Assembly (NCBI GenBank): GCA_035653295.1
Contig: DASRCB010000380.1
Location: 1 to 24,775, forward strand
Source of the DNA: DASRCB01 sp035653295
Lineage (GTDB): Bacteria > Acidobacteriota > Terriglobia > Bryobacterales > Bryobacteraceae
DNA: 24,775 nucleotides
Reading direction: 5' to 3'
The notes below the pieces were generated by a model. The model did no database searches, was not told where the DNA came from, and saw only the letters and a program-made list of their open reading frames with translations. Shown here in pieces: positions 6,005-15,625 of this stretch. The position numbers and the translations under genes were made by a program. The first letter of the stretch is position 1. Each line of letters opens with the position of its first letter.

Positions 6005-8665
6005 ATGTTTCGGGCCCTGATTACCTTTGTTGCTGCCGCGGGGCTGGTGTCTGCGCAGGGCAGCTCCGCTTCTCTGGACGATGCGGCGAGTGCGGTGCAA
6101 AGCGGCAGGTTCGACGTCGCGGTGACGGCGTTGACCGCTTTTCTGAAGGATCATCCGCGCGACGTGCAGGCGCTCATGCTGATGGGCATAGCGCTCGATT
6201 CGCAGCAGCGGTATCAAGACGCCGGCCCTTATTATGAACGCGCGCTGAAGCTGGCGCCGGATGCAGCCCCGGTACTGAACAACGCGGCGAACCACTGGCT
6301 GGCCAGCGGCGATAGCGCTCGCGCACGGCGATTATTTCTGCGCGTGCTGGCCGTTGACCCCGGTCACGTCAACGCGCTCGTGCAGCTTGCGCAAATGAGC
6401 GTGGCGGCAAAGCACGGCGCGGAAGCTCTGGATTACCTGAAGCGCCTGCCCGCCTCGGCTGAGAACGACGCCACGCTGCTGCTCAGAGCGCAGGCGCTTG
6501 CCGAGGCCGGAAGGTGCGCCGATATGCAGAGCGCACTAGAGCGGCTCGGGCCCGACGCCGCAAAGGACACGCGTACGCAGTTCTCGGCCGGCATCGCCCT
6601 GGCCAAATGCGGCCAGTATGCAGAGGCGGAGCGATCGTTCGGACAGGCGCTCGAAGGCGAGCCCACCGATTTCGATATCCTTTACAACCTGGGCGTCGCT
6701 GCGCTGCGCGCCGGAGATGCGGCGCGGGCGGTGGATGTGCTGACGCGCGCCGCCGCCGTTCGAGGCGACGCCGACACGCTCTTCGCACTGGCGCAGGCGC
6801 TGGCGGCGCGGCAACAGCTGATCGAGGCCGCATCGGTGCTGACCCGGGCTCGCGGCGCCGCGCCGCAGCGTGCGGATATCATCCGGCTGCTGGCGCAGGT
6901 CTCCGCGCGGCTGGAGTTTTATCAGGATGCCGCCGCGGCGTGGGATGAATACCTGAAGCTGAAACCCGACGATGATGAGGCGCGGCGCGAACGAGGATTC
7001 GCTTATGCGCGCGCGGCGCAGACACCGCAGGCGCTCGCCGATCTGAGCTGGTATGTGGCGCGGCATCCGCGCGATGCCCGGGGATGGTATGAGCTGGCCA
7101 CGGCACAAGCCCTGGGACACGAGGCGGAAGCGCTACGGTCCCTCGATCGCGCGCTGGGGCTCGACCCGGCGCTGGTGGATGCGCATTTCGCGCGCGCGGT
7201 CCTGAACCTGAAGAACGAGCATCCGGACCGCAGCGTTGCGGATTTGAAGATGGTGTTGGAGCGGGAGCCGCGGAATCAGTATGCGCTGACCCGGCTCGGC
7301 CAGGCGTACCTGGCCCTCGGCCACGCGCCGCAGGCCGTTCCTGTGCTGAAAGAGGCTGTCGCGGCGGCCCCGGACGATGCGGCGGCGCTGCTTCAGTACT
7401 ATCGGGCGCTGGTGAAGACCGGGCAGACGCAGGAGGCGGCGGCGATTCGCGCGCGGCTCAGCCAGGCTGCCGATCGAGGCCCCCGGCCTGACGAAGGGCT
7501 GGTGCAGTATCTCGGCATGTCGCCGGCGGAGCAGCGCGAGCGCTACCTCGAGAATCTGCGGAGAATCGTGGCCGGCAATCCGCGAAACGCCGACGCGCGG
7601 ATTCGGCTTGCGGACCAGCTGCTCGCGCAGGGGGACAGCAACGAAGGGATCGACCTGCTGCGTCAGGCCTGTGCAGGTTCCGGCGACGACGCTCTGTCGG
7701 TGCGATGCGGAACAACGCTGCTGAATCACGAGCAGTATCAGGCCGCACTGCCGTTCCTGACCCAAGCGGCGACGAAGCTCGCCTCGGCCAGGCTCGATCT
7801 GGCGATCGCGTTGTTTCACACCAAAAGCGCCGAAGCGGCGATCGCCGAACTGGACCGCACTCCCGCGGCGGAGCGCCAGGGGGATTTCTATCTGTTGCGG
7901 GCCGAGCTTCTGGATGCGATGGGCAAAGTGGCGGAAGCTGCCGATGCTTTGAATCGGGGGATTCGCGCCGCGCCGGCGCGGCCCAGCCTCTATCTGGAAG
8001 CCACTGGTTTCCTGCTCAAGCGGGGCCTGTATCGGCAGGCGCTGGAGTTCGTTGAAGCCGCCACGCGCCTGCTGCCGGACGAGCGCGAGCTGGCGCTGGC
8101 GCAGGCGATCACGCTGGAGCTGCTGAATCGGCGCGACGATGCCAGCCGGCTACTGGACCGCATGCAGGAGCGTTGGCCGGAGTGGGATCGTCCCTGGCTG
8201 TTGCGCGGCATGCTGCTGGAATCGCAGTATCAGTCGGCCGAAGCGCGCCAGGCGCTGGAGACGGCCATCGCGCTGGGGGCCGGCACGCCCGAAGCCTATT
8301 ACTACCTCGCGCTCGCGATCACGCACGCCGCGCCCGATGATACGGCGGCGGCGCAGAAGGCCATCGAGGAAGCGATGAAGCGGACCTCCAGCGATCCTTA
8401 CGTGTATCTGCTGGCCGGCAAAATTGCGCTGGCCCGAAACGATTACCCGACGGCGCTCCAGCGGCTTCAGGAGGCATTGCGGCTTTCGCCGCAGCTGGTC
8501 GCCGCGCACGACGCCATGCGGCGCACATACCACGCCATGGGAGACGATGCGAAGGCGGAAGCGGAGGCCACAGCGATGAAGGAGATCACGGAGAACAGGA
8601 AGGCCCCCGATGAGGCTCCCGCGGCGCTGGGCAACCTGCTCTTCTCGGTGCACCCGGCGCAATGA
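6005..8665 (+). CDS. Large secreted TPR-repeat protein
   Basis: An 886-aa protein built almost entirely of tetratricopeptide repeats, that is, helical scaffold units for protein binding. The start at 6005 gives a signal peptide, MFRALITFVAAAGLVSAQG; the longer frame from 5963 puts polar residues in front of it. TPR signatures occur throughout, for example AALDSQQRYQDAGPYYERAL-type units ending in alanine and proline (LKLAPDA, LGLDPAL, LRLSPQL). There is no enzymatic motif. The stop overlaps the next start (ATGA, 8662-8665), so it is translationally coupled to a second TPR protein and then a CRTAC1 protein. The operon probably makes a periplasmic assembly. The binding partner is not deducible. 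Confidence 0.9.
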   Translation: MFRALITFVAAAGLVSAQGSSASLDDAASAVQSGRFDVAVTALTAFLKDHPRDVQALMLMGIALDSQQRYQDAGPYYERALKLAPDAAPVLNNAANHWLASGDSARARRLFLRVLAVDPGHVNALVQLAQMSVAAKHGAEALDYLKRLPASAENDATLLLRAQALAEAGRCADMQSALERLGPDAAKDTRTQFSAGIALAKCGQYAEAERSFGQALEGEPTDFDILYNLGVAALRAGDAARAVDVLTRAAAVRGDADTLFALAQALAARQQLIEAASVLTRARGAAPQRADIIRLLAQVSARLEFYQDAAAAWDEYLKLKPDDDEARRERGFAYARAAQTPQALADLSWYVARHPRDARGWYELATAQALGHEAEALRSLDRALGLDPALVDAHFARAVLNLKNEHPDRSVADLKMVLEREPRNQYALTRLGQAYLALGHAPQAVPVLKEAVAAAPDDAAALLQYYRALVKTGQTQEAAAIRARLSQAADRGPRPDEGLVQYLGMSPAEQRERYLENLRRIVAGNPRNADARIRLADQLLAQGDSNEGIDLLRQACAGSGDDALSVRCGTTLLNHEQYQAALPFLTQAATKLASARLDLAIALFHTKSAEAAIAELDRTPAAERQGDFYLLRAELLDAMGKVAEAADALNRGIRAAPARPSLYLEATGFLLKRGLYRQALEFVEAATRLLPDERELALAQAITLELLNRRDDASRLLDRMQERWPEWDRPWLLRGMLLESQYQSAEARQALETAIALGAGTPEAYYYLALAITHAAPDDTAAAQKAIEEAMKRTSSDPYVYLLAGKIALARNDYPTALQRLQEALRLSPQLVAAHDAMRRTYHAMGDDAKAEAEATAMKEITENRKAPDEAPAALGNLLFSVHPAQ

Positions 8666-9984
8666 GGAAATGGCTGCCGTTTGTTGTGGCGCTGCTGCCG
8701 CTGGCTGCTCAAACCGCCGACGAGCACGCGAACCGCGCCGCGGAATTCGTTCAGAGCAGAGATTTGAAGAGCGCCGAGGCGGAGCTGCGCCGGGCGATCG
8801 AGATGCGGCCGAGCGATCCCACGCTGCTGACCAGCCTGGGAGGGGTGCTCGGGATGGAGGGCGATCTGCACGGCGCGAACGGCTACCTCCGGCGGGCGGT
8901 GCAACTGGATGGCGAGAATCCGCTGCTGCGGCGCAACCTGGCGGCCAATCAGTGGCAACTCGGGCAATTGCACGAGGCAGCCACGAATCTCGACCTGCTG
9001 CTGAAGAGCAATCCGCGCGACGGCGCGGCGATATTTCTGCGAGGCATGGTTGCGGACGGGCTGCACGATTACACGCGCTGCATCGAGCTGCTCGAATCGC
9101 TGCCGGAGGTCACCACGCGGAAGCCGGAGGCCGCCGTCGCGCTGGCCGATTCTTACTACCACACGAATGAGCCGGAGAAGGCTCGGGCCATCCTCCAGCC
9201 GCTTGCGGGTTCACGGCTGGCATACGAGGCCAGCGGAGTAGCCATCGCGGCGCACGATTACGAAACCGCAGTTGCGCTTCTCTCATCGCTGCGCACGCCC
9301 GACGCCGCGGCGCGAAGCCGGCTGGCTCTGGCGCAGTCGCGGCTGGAGATCGAGCGCGGCAATCTGCCGCAGGCTCTGGCGATGGCGAGCGCCGGACTGC
9401 GGGATGCGCCGGATTCGGCCGAACTGGTAATGACGAAAGCGTCGCTGGAATCCACGCTGCACTACTACACCGACGCGGTGCCGAGCTGGAAACGCGCTCT
9501 GGCGTTGCGGCCCCACTCGGAGGAGGCGCGGCGCGGGCTGGCCACGGCAGAATGGGAAGGCGGCATGAAGCCGGCCGCGATCGCCGATTTCGAAGAGGGG
9601 TTGAAGGAGTTTCCACACGATGCGGCTCTGCGCGCCGATTACGGAACGCTGCTGCTGGATCGCGGGCTCGGCGATGACACGGCCCGCGGGACCGAACTGC
9701 TTCGCAGAGCCATCGCGCTGGACGATTCGCTTGCCGAAGCGCACTATCGCCTGGGCAACGCGCTGCTCGAGGCGGGCGATCTCGCCGGGGCGCAGAAGGA
9801 ACTGGAGGCGGCGGGCAGCCTGGACTCCCAGTCGGCGCGCGTGCATTTTGCACTGAGCCGGTTGTATCGACGCATGGGCCGGACCGGCGACGCAGACCGA
9901 GAGCGCGGGGAATGGCAGCGACTCAAGGCGGGCGAGGCGCGCGTCGCGAGCACGGGGCCGGCGCTGGGCGCGGTGGACCGCTGA
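8662..9984 (+). CDS. Secreted TPR-repeat protein
   Basis: A 440-aa TPR protein with a short signal sequence (MRKWLPFVVALLPLAAQ, cleavage expected before TADE). Repeats run from about residue 25 to 425; examples are SAEAELRRAIEMRPSD near the start and AEAHYRLGNALLEAGDLAG near residue 355. The start codon overlaps the preceding stop by 4 nt, and its own stop overlaps the next start as TGATG. It is therefore the middle member of a TPR-TPR-CRTAC1 operon. It is probably a second scaffold subunit, perhaps arising by duplication of its larger neighbour. There is no catalytic motif. Confidence 0.9.
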   Translation: MRKWLPFVVALLPLAAQTADEHANRAAEFVQSRDLKSAEAELRRAIEMRPSDPTLLTSLGGVLGMEGDLHGANGYLRRAVQLDGENPLLRRNLAANQWQLGQLHEAATNLDLLLKSNPRDGAAIFLRGMVADGLHDYTRCIELLESLPEVTTRKPEAAVALADSYYHTNEPEKARAILQPLAGSRLAYEASGVAIAAHDYETAVALLSSLRTPDAAARSRLALAQSRLEIERGNLPQALAMASAGLRDAPDSAELVMTKASLESTLHYYTDAVPSWKRALALRPHSEEARRGLATAEWEGGMKPAAIADFEEGLKEFPHDAALRADYGTLLLDRGLGDDTARGTELLRRAIALDDSLAEAHYRLGNALLEAGDLAGAQKELEAAGSLDSQSARVHFALSRLYRRMGRTGDADRERGEWQRLKAGEARVASTGPALGAVDR

Positions 9985-11633
9985 TGGGCGCATACGGCGC
10001 CGTGATCGTCGGCGGGGTCATGACAGCCGCGGTTGTGGTCCTGCTGAGTTCGGCCGCGCCGCGATCCGATGCCGTGTTCAGCGACATCACCGCCGAGGCG
10101 GGGATCACGTGGAAGCACTTCAGCGGCGAATCGCCGGACCGGTTCCTCCCTGAAGCGATGGGCGGCGGAGTCGCGTTGGCCGATTTCGATGGCGATGGCC
10201 TGGCGGACATTTTCCTCGTCACCGGCGGCGAGACGCCGCGAGGACGCGCCGCGGCGCCTCCGCAGAACGCGCTCTATCGCAATCTGGGAGGCGGTCGCTT
10301 TCGCGATATCACTGCCGGATCGGGCCTGGCGCGCGTCGGCTTCTACGGCATGGGCGTCGCCGCCGGCGATTACGATAATGACGGTCGCCCCGATCTCTTC
10401 ATCACCGGCTATCCCACGAGCGCGCTGTTTCATAACAATGGCGACGGCACGTTTACCGACGTGACGGCGAAGGCCGGCGTCGCCAACACAGGGCGCTGGG
10501 GCGCCAGCGCGGCCTGGATCGATTACGACCGCGACGGCCGCCTCGATCTGTTCATCTGCAATTACGCGAAGTTCTCGTTCGAACACGGACCGCACTGCAC
10601 CTACCAGGGTGAGCCCACGTATTGCGCGCAGACCGCGTACGAGGGTGACGCGCCGGCGCTCTATCACAACAACGGCGACGGCACGTTTACGGACGCCACC
10701 CAGCGCGCGGGGCTGGCGCAACTTGCAGGCCGGGCGCTCGGCGTGGTCAGTATCGACGTGGACGGGGATGGTTGGCCGGATCTGGTGGTGGCGCGCGATG
10801 CGTCACCGAATCTGTTGCTGCTGAACCGGCGCGACGGGACGTTTCGCGACGCGGCCGCGGACGCGGAGATCGCCTTCAACATGGACGGCAACGCGCGGGC
10901 CGGGATGGGGGTAGATGCCGCGGACCTCGACGGCGACGGATGGCCGGATTTGATCCTCACCAACTTCAACGACGAGGGCCACGCGCTGTATCTCAACAAC
11001 GGCCGGTTTCCGTTTACGGAGCGCACGCTCGCGCTGACCCGGCCATACGTCGGCTGGGGAGCGAGCTTTCTGGATTATGACAACGACGGCGCTCAGGATC
11101 TGCTCATTGTGAACGGGCACCTGAACCGGGTCATCGAACGCACACGCCGGGATGTGTTCTATCGCGAGCCGCCGCTGCTGCTGGCCAATGACGGACGCGG
11201 CTCGTTCGCCGAGGCGCGGGCAGCGGGTCCGGCGTTCGCTCGCGGCTACGTGGCGCGCGGCCTGGCCGTTGGCGATATCGATAATGACGGCGACGCGGAT
11301 GCGATCTTCACGCGGCTGAACGACTCGCCGGTGCTGCTGCGTAACAACGTGGGGCAGAACGCGGTCTGGATCGGTTTCGAGCTGGAGGGGACGGTGAGCA
11401 ATCGCGACGCGATCGGCGCGCGGGTGACGGTGGAACACGACGGCCGCCGGATGTCGCGCTGGATCACCAGCGGTTCGAGCTATTTGTCATCGCACGACAA
11501 ACGGGTGATTTTTGGGTTAGGGGGTTCGCGGCCGGCGAGCGTCACGGCGGAGATCCGGTGGCCGAATGGCCGGACGCAGACCGTTTCGGGTCTGGCGCCC
11601 GGCCGTTACCATCGGATTGTCGAGCCGCGGTGA
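9984..11633 (+). CDS. CRTAC1-family protein (FG-GAP/VCBS repeats plus ASPIC/UnbV domain)
   Basis: A 549-aa exported or membrane-anchored protein. The start at 9984 (TGATG overlap with the TPR gene) gives an N-terminal hydrophobic anchor, VIVGGVMTAAVVVLLSSAA; the in-frame upstream extension is Gly/Arg-rich and lacks TPR coupling. Seven calcium-binding beta-propeller repeats are visible through their D-x-D-x-DG cores: DFDGDGLAD, DYDNDGRPD, DYDRDGRLD, DVDGDGWPD, DLDGDGWPD, DYDNDGAQD and DIDNDGDAD. The final 90 residues match the ASPIC/UnbV domain (IGARVTVEHDGR, then SGSSYLSSHD and FGLGG, ending in WPNGRTQTV). Such proteins commonly accompany TPR proteins and TonB receptors in Acidobacteriota. 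The role is probably extracellular binding or adhesion; the exact function is unknown. Confidence 0.93.
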   Translation: MGAYGAVIVGGVMTAAVVVLLSSAAPRSDAVFSDITAEAGITWKHFSGESPDRFLPEAMGGGVALADFDGDGLADIFLVTGGETPRGRAAAPPQNALYRNLGGGRFRDITAGSGLARVGFYGMGVAAGDYDNDGRPDLFITGYPTSALFHNNGDGTFTDVTAKAGVANTGRWGASAAWIDYDRDGRLDLFICNYAKFSFEHGPHCTYQGEPTYCAQTAYEGDAPALYHNNGDGTFTDATQRAGLAQLAGRALGVVSIDVDGDGWPDLVVARDASPNLLLLNRRDGTFRDAAADAEIAFNMDGNARAGMGVDAADLDGDGWPDLILTNFNDEGHALYLNNGRFPFTERTLALTRPYVGWGASFLDYDNDGAQDLLIVNGHLNRVIERTRRDVFYREPPLLLANDGRGSFAEARAAGPAFARGYVARGLAVGDIDNDGDADAIFTRLNDSPVLLRNNVGQNAVWIGFELEGTVSNRDAIGARVTVEHDGRRMSRWITSGSSYLSSHDKRVIFGLGGSRPASVTAEIRWPNGRTQTVSGLAPGRYHRIVEPR

Positions 11634-11652
11634 GCGGTTGCTGGTAAAGCCG

Positions 11653-11675
11653 AGTGCAAGCCCAAGGCTTGCACT
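11653..11675. repeat. Hairpin repeat, copy 2, between convergent genes
   Basis: A perfect 10-bp stem, AGTGCAAGCC / GGCTTGCACT, with loop CAA, is followed by ACAAAAAGGCC. The right arm and flank (11664-11679) are identical to 3079-3094. It lies in the 56-nt gap between the end of the CRTAC1 gene and the end of the TonB receptor gene. It could therefore act as a bidirectional transcription end signal, although the A/T tract is short (AAAAA on one side). Confidence 0.65.
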
Positions 11676-11689
11676 ACAAAAAGGCCGGG

Positions 11690-14600
11690 TCACCAGTAGA
11701 ACTTGAGGGCCATCTGGACCTCGCGCGGACTGTTTGCCGTACAGCTGATCTGACCGAAGTTGCCGCTGTCCACGGTGGTGTTGGGCCCGCAGAACTGCGG
11801 GTGATTCAGCGCGTTGAACGCTTCGAAACGATACTGCAGGTACATGCCCTCGCGCCACGGGAACGGGAAGTTCTTGAACAGCGAGAGGTCGGCATTAGCG
11901 GCGCCGGGCTGGCGGACGCTGGTGATGGTGCGCGGCGCGGTTCCGAGAGTGAAGGGGTCGGGTGTGACCAGCGCGTCGGGGTTGGCGAAATACTGGCCGA
12001 GGATCTGGTTCGTTGACCCGCTGGCGCGCTTGAGCGTGGCGACCAGGTTGGGGCGCTGCGCCCCGTAGGTCGGCAGCGACTGACCATCAGACAGCAGCGG
12101 GATAATCGGGCGGCCGTTGTCGAAGCGCCAGATGCCGTTCGTCTGCCAGCCTCCGATGACCGCGTTCAGCACCGGGTGCATATTGTTGCCGAATCTCTTA
12201 CCCTTGCCGATGGGCAGCTCGTAATCGTAGCTGAACTGGACCACCTGGGGGATGTCCCAGGTCGAGACTGCACGCTCGAGGTTGCGGTTATTGGGGTCCT
12301 GAAGGCTGGTGATGCCGCCCAGCCAGGTGACGCTGCCGTCGGTGCTGGAGGCCTCATCGATGGACTTCGAGTACACGTAGGTGAAGAGGAACTGCAGCCC
12401 GGACGAGAAGCGCTTTTCGACACGGACCTGAAGGGCGTTGTAGATGGAGTTGGCAAACGGCGGCGAGTCGCCCGAAACGCCGGTGTACTGCGGGTACGGC
12501 AGCTGAAGCTGGTAAGCCTGCACCGTCGGCTGAGAGAGCGGCGAGTTGGGGTCGGTGATCACGCCGTAGAACGGATTCGCCACATACGTGTGCAGCGCCG
12601 CGAGCTGATCGGCGGAGTAGTGTTCGATCTGAGGTCCGAGGTAGTCGAGCTGACCGGCGCCCCCGAAATAGAGGTGGGTGCCCTTTTTGCCGATGTAGTT
12701 GGTGTCGAGCAGCATGCTCCAGGGAAGCTGCTGCTGGATGCCGAAGCTCCAGGTCTGCTCGTAGGGATTCTTGGCGTAAGCGGACAGCTTGACCGGGCCA
12801 GCGGCGCCGACGCCAATATCGTTTAACATGCCGAGCGAACTGCCCGGCGGGAATTTCACGCCGGTCGGAAACGGATTGCTGAGGGTGGCGTAGGGCACGG
12901 CGCCGTTGTACAAATCGGAGCCGCTGTTCAGAAGCGGAATCCAGTTCGTCGTCTGGTCGTAGCCCTGGTAGCCCAGCGGACCGGTTCCCGCCGCGCCGGA
13001 TCGGGTGGTGGAGTAGAAGATTCCATATCCGCCACGCAGCACCGTGTTCTTGAATGCCTGATAGGCGAAGCCGAAGCGGGGCTGCCAGTCGTTCGGGTCG
13101 ATGGCGTAGTTCTGGCGGTCATGCGGGCTGGCGAAGACTTCCGCGCCATGGAGTTGCGGAAGGCCGGGAACCTGGATGGGCGAGACGACTGTCGGGTCGA
13201 ACCAGTTCATGCGGTTGTAGCGCTCGGTTCGGGGCAGCGAGATGTCGTATCGCACGCCGATGTTGAGGGTCAGCTTGCGGCTGGTTTTCCAGTTGTCCTG
13301 AATAAAGCCGCCGTACTGGAAACTCTGGGTGCTGACGAAATTCGGGATTTCGTACTGTCCCCAGCTGTTAATGCCGCCGACGCCCATCATGAAGCTGGCC
13401 ATCGCGTCACCGCCGCCGGAGGATGGAAATTCGGACGAGCCAGATGGATCAAAGGCGAAGTAGCCCGCCGGTGTGCCAGGCTGCACGAAGTTGATGCGGT
13501 GCATGCGACCTTCGCCGCCGAACTTGATCTCGTGCGAGCCCTTGACCCAGTTGACCGTGGCCAGCAGATGATGCGTCTCCTGGCCCTCGCGCAGGTAACC
13601 CCAGGGCTGGCTGCCCAGGCTCGCGCCGGCCTGGGCATACTGACTGCTGAGGTCGATGGCCGGGATATTCGGGAAGCCTGAGGCCGTAATGTAAGAGGGC
13701 AGCCCGAGAAGCGAAACCGGATCCAGGTTCTTGTAGTCGGCCTGAATGCCCTTGGACCACGCCGCGCCACGGGTCAGCCCATAGCTGGCGGTCAGCAGCA
13801 GGGTGGGGCTGAAGGTGTGGGTATGGTTAAGGGCGACCAGATGCGCGGAGCCCGTAGTCGGGCCGTTGCTGCAGGGGTCCGCAAGGTTGCCGAAGCAGTT
13901 GAAGCCGTGGCCCGTGTTCCATTGCTGCGAGTACTTGGCGCTGAACAGATCCTTATCGCTGAAACGGTGGTCGATCTTAATGTCGAACTGGTCGTTGTTG
14001 CTGCGATTGGAGCCGGAGCCGATCCAGTTGTTGTAGGGATTGTACGCGGACGTCCCCACCGCCACATTGGGCATCGGGTAGTACTGCATCAGCTTCTGGG
14101 CAACGGGATTGATCAGATTTCCGGGCGTGGGCGGCGGCTGAAACGCGGTTCCCGCCAGCGCCGGGCTGCCTGGGCTTTGGTAATTGGCCAGGTTATTGAA
14201 CGGGATGAACGTGGAGCGGACTGGGCCGCCCTGGTTCGGGTCGTAGGTGGCCGAATAGGGATCCCAGAGCTGGCCATCATCGGAGGAGCAGCGTCCGGAG
14301 GAATCGAAGCTTCCTCCGTAATAGGAGCACAGCTCACCGAAGTTGCCCTGGCGCTCGGCCGCGCTGGGGACGCCGAGCGTCTGGGTGGAAAGCGACCGCA
14401 GCCGTGTGCCTTCGTAATCGAAAAAGAAGAAGGTCTTGTTCTTTATGATCGGCCCGCCGAAAGTGCCGCCAAAATTGTTCTGCTTCAGACCGGGAATGGG
14501 CACTCCGCTGGCGTTGTTGAACCAGTTGTTGGCATCGAGTTTCGAGTTGCGCAGAAATTCATAGAGGCTGCCATGGAACTGGTTGGTGCCCGAGCGGGTG

Positions 14601-15343
14601 ACGAGATTGACGACGGTAGCGCCCGAGAACCCGAACTCGGCGCTGAAGCTGGATTGTTGTACGCGGAACTCCTCGACAGCGTCGACCGACGGTGTGTAGG
14701 TGGGAACCTGGATTCCGCTGTTCTGCTCGAAGTTGGTTGTCGTCACGCCGTCCATCAGCACGTCGGCGGTGGCGTTTCGGCTGCCGTTGGAGATGAAATT
14801 GTTCGCGGTGCAGCCCGAACACTGCGTGTCCACCTGCGTGATGCCGGGGGTCAGGAACGCGAGGTCCAGAACGCCGCGGCCGAGCAGGGGCAGGTCGTTG
14901 ATCATTTTGCGGTTGATGTCCTGGCCGGTGACCGCGTCTTCGGTGGACAGCAGGGGCGCTTCACCGATGATGCTGACCGTCTGCGTTGTCGTGCCCAGCT
15001 GCAGGGAGAAATCGAGGGTCAGGTTCTGATTCACGTCCAGGCGGATGCCCGATTGCGTTCGGGTATCGAAGCCAGGCGCCTGCACGGAGATTTTGTACAT
15101 GCCGGGCGGAATACCGCGAAGCACATAGCGGCCGGCAGCGTCCGCTGTTGCATTGAACGCGAATCCCTTCTGTTCGTCGGTGAGGGTGACTTGCGCGTTC
15201 GGGATCATGCCGCCGGACGGATCGCTTATGACACCTGTTACGGAGCCGGTGTAGAGCTGCGCGAGCGCAGCGCCGGAAATTGCGAGAAACAGACACAGCT
15301 TCCACAGCGTGGAACGTGTCATCAGGAACCTTAATGCATTCAT
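11690..15343 (-). CDS. Oar-like TonB-dependent receptor with carboxypeptidase regulatory domain
   Basis: A 1217-aa outer-membrane protein. I choose the ATG at 15343 because GGAGG (complement of 15349-15353) stands 5 nt upstream; an ATG at 15370 lacks this. A signal peptide (WKLCLFLAISGAALA) precedes a CarboxypepD_reg-like beta-sandwich (about 28-110; SVTGVISDPSGGMIPNAQVTL). A plug-like region follows (LLGRGVLDLAFLTPGI, then NGSRNATADVLMDGVTTTNF), with VVNLVTRSGTNQFHGSLYEF leading into the long barrel. The last residues, LKFYW, end in an aromatic residue as in BAM-inserted barrels. Acidobacterial genomes carry many such receptors, thought to take up oligosaccharides or other large substrates. 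The gene is convergent with the TPR/CRTAC1 operon. The substrate is unknown. Confidence 0.93.
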   Translation of the reverse strand: MNALRFLMTRSTLWKLCLFLAISGAALAQLYTGSVTGVISDPSGGMIPNAQVTLTDEQKGFAFNATADAAGRYVLRGIPPGMYKISVQAPGFDTRTQSGIRLDVNQNLTLDFSLQLGTTTQTVSIIGEAPLLSTEDAVTGQDINRKMINDLPLLGRGVLDLAFLTPGITQVDTQCSGCTANNFISNGSRNATADVLMDGVTTTNFEQNSGIQVPTYTPSVDAVEEFRVQQSSFSAEFGFSGATVVNLVTRSGTNQFHGSLYEFLRNSKLDANNWFNNASGVPIPGLKQNNFGGTFGGPIIKNKTFFFFDYEGTRLRSLSTQTLGVPSAAERQGNFGELCSYYGGSFDSSGRCSSDDGQLWDPYSATYDPNQGGPVRSTFIPFNNLANYQSPGSPALAGTAFQPPPTPGNLINPVAQKLMQYYPMPNVAVGTSAYNPYNNWIGSGSNRSNNDQFDIKIDHRFSDKDLFSAKYSQQWNTGHGFNCFGNLADPCSNGPTTGSAHLVALNHTHTFSPTLLLTASYGLTRGAAWSKGIQADYKNLDPVSLLGLPSYITASGFPNIPAIDLSSQYAQAGASLGSQPWGYLREGQETHHLLATVNWVKGSHEIKFGGEGRMHRINFVQPGTPAGYFAFDPSGSSEFPSSGGGDAMASFMMGVGGINSWGQYEIPNFVSTQSFQYGGFIQDNWKTSRKLTLNIGVRYDISLPRTERYNRMNWFDPTVVSPIQVPGLPQLHGAEVFASPHDRQNYAIDPNDWQPRFGFAYQAFKNTVLRGGYGIFYSTTRSGAAGTGPLGYQGYDQTTNWIPLLNSGSDLYNGAVPYATLSNPFPTGVKFPPGSSLGMLNDIGVGAAGPVKLSAYAKNPYEQTWSFGIQQQLPWSMLLDTNYIGKKGTHLYFGGAGQLDYLGPQIEHYSADQLAALHTYVANPFYGVITDPNSPLSQPTVQAYQLQLPYPQYTGVSGDSPPFANSIYNALQVRVEKRFSSGLQFLFTYVYSKSIDEASSTDGSVTWLGGITSLQDPNNRNLERAVSTWDIPQVVQFSYDYELPIGKGKRFGNNMHPVLNAVIGGWQTNGIWRFDNGRPIIPLLSDGQSLPTYGAQRPNLVATLKRASGSTNQILGQYFANPDALVTPDPFTLGTAPRTITSVRQPGAANADLSLFKNFPFPWREGMYLQYRFEAFNALNHPQFCGPNTTVDSGNFGQISCTANSPREVQMALKFYW

Positions 15344-15435
15344 TCCCACCTCCCCGTGGCGCCGCGACAAGCAGCCGCGGCGCTGAGTAATACATCCTAC
15401 ATTAAATCGTGACAGCGAAACACCAGTTGGGGAGA

Positions 15436-15465
15436 ATGATGACGCGTGGCGCCGACGTCTGTCAA
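15436..15465 (-). promoter_or_regulatory. Possible promoter of the TonB receptor gene
   Basis: On the minus strand a perfect TTGACA (complement of 15465-15460) is followed after 18 nt by CATCAT (complement of 15441-15436), 4 of 6 matches. The leader to the ATG at 15343 would be about 85 nt. The spacing is one longer than ideal and the -10 is weak. Confidence 0.35.
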
Positions 15466-15625
15466 GAGGAAAGGCTGCGCAACTCGGCGTGCACAGGGCG
15501 GGTCCGAACGCGCCATTTCACTCATCAGCGCGCGGGGCAACAGCCACCTCACAGCGACTAAGTCCTGCGTTCCTCGTCGATTCGGGCTGGCCCCACGGTT
15601 GCACCCACGCGCGCAGGGAGGCGAC

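Noticed and set aside
13817..15334. A 505-codon plus-strand frame inside the TonB receptor gene
   Set aside because: It is an antisense shadow of a clear receptor gene, with no recognisable motif.
15361..15381. GCCGCG...CGCGGC inverted repeat upstream of the TonB receptor gene
   Set aside because: It has a six-base stem with a nine-base loop in very GC-rich DNA and no supporting context.
15446..15625. A 60-codon N-terminal extension of the Tat-exported protein
   Set aside because: The Tat signal must be N-terminal, and a strong AGGGAGG precedes the ATG at 15626.
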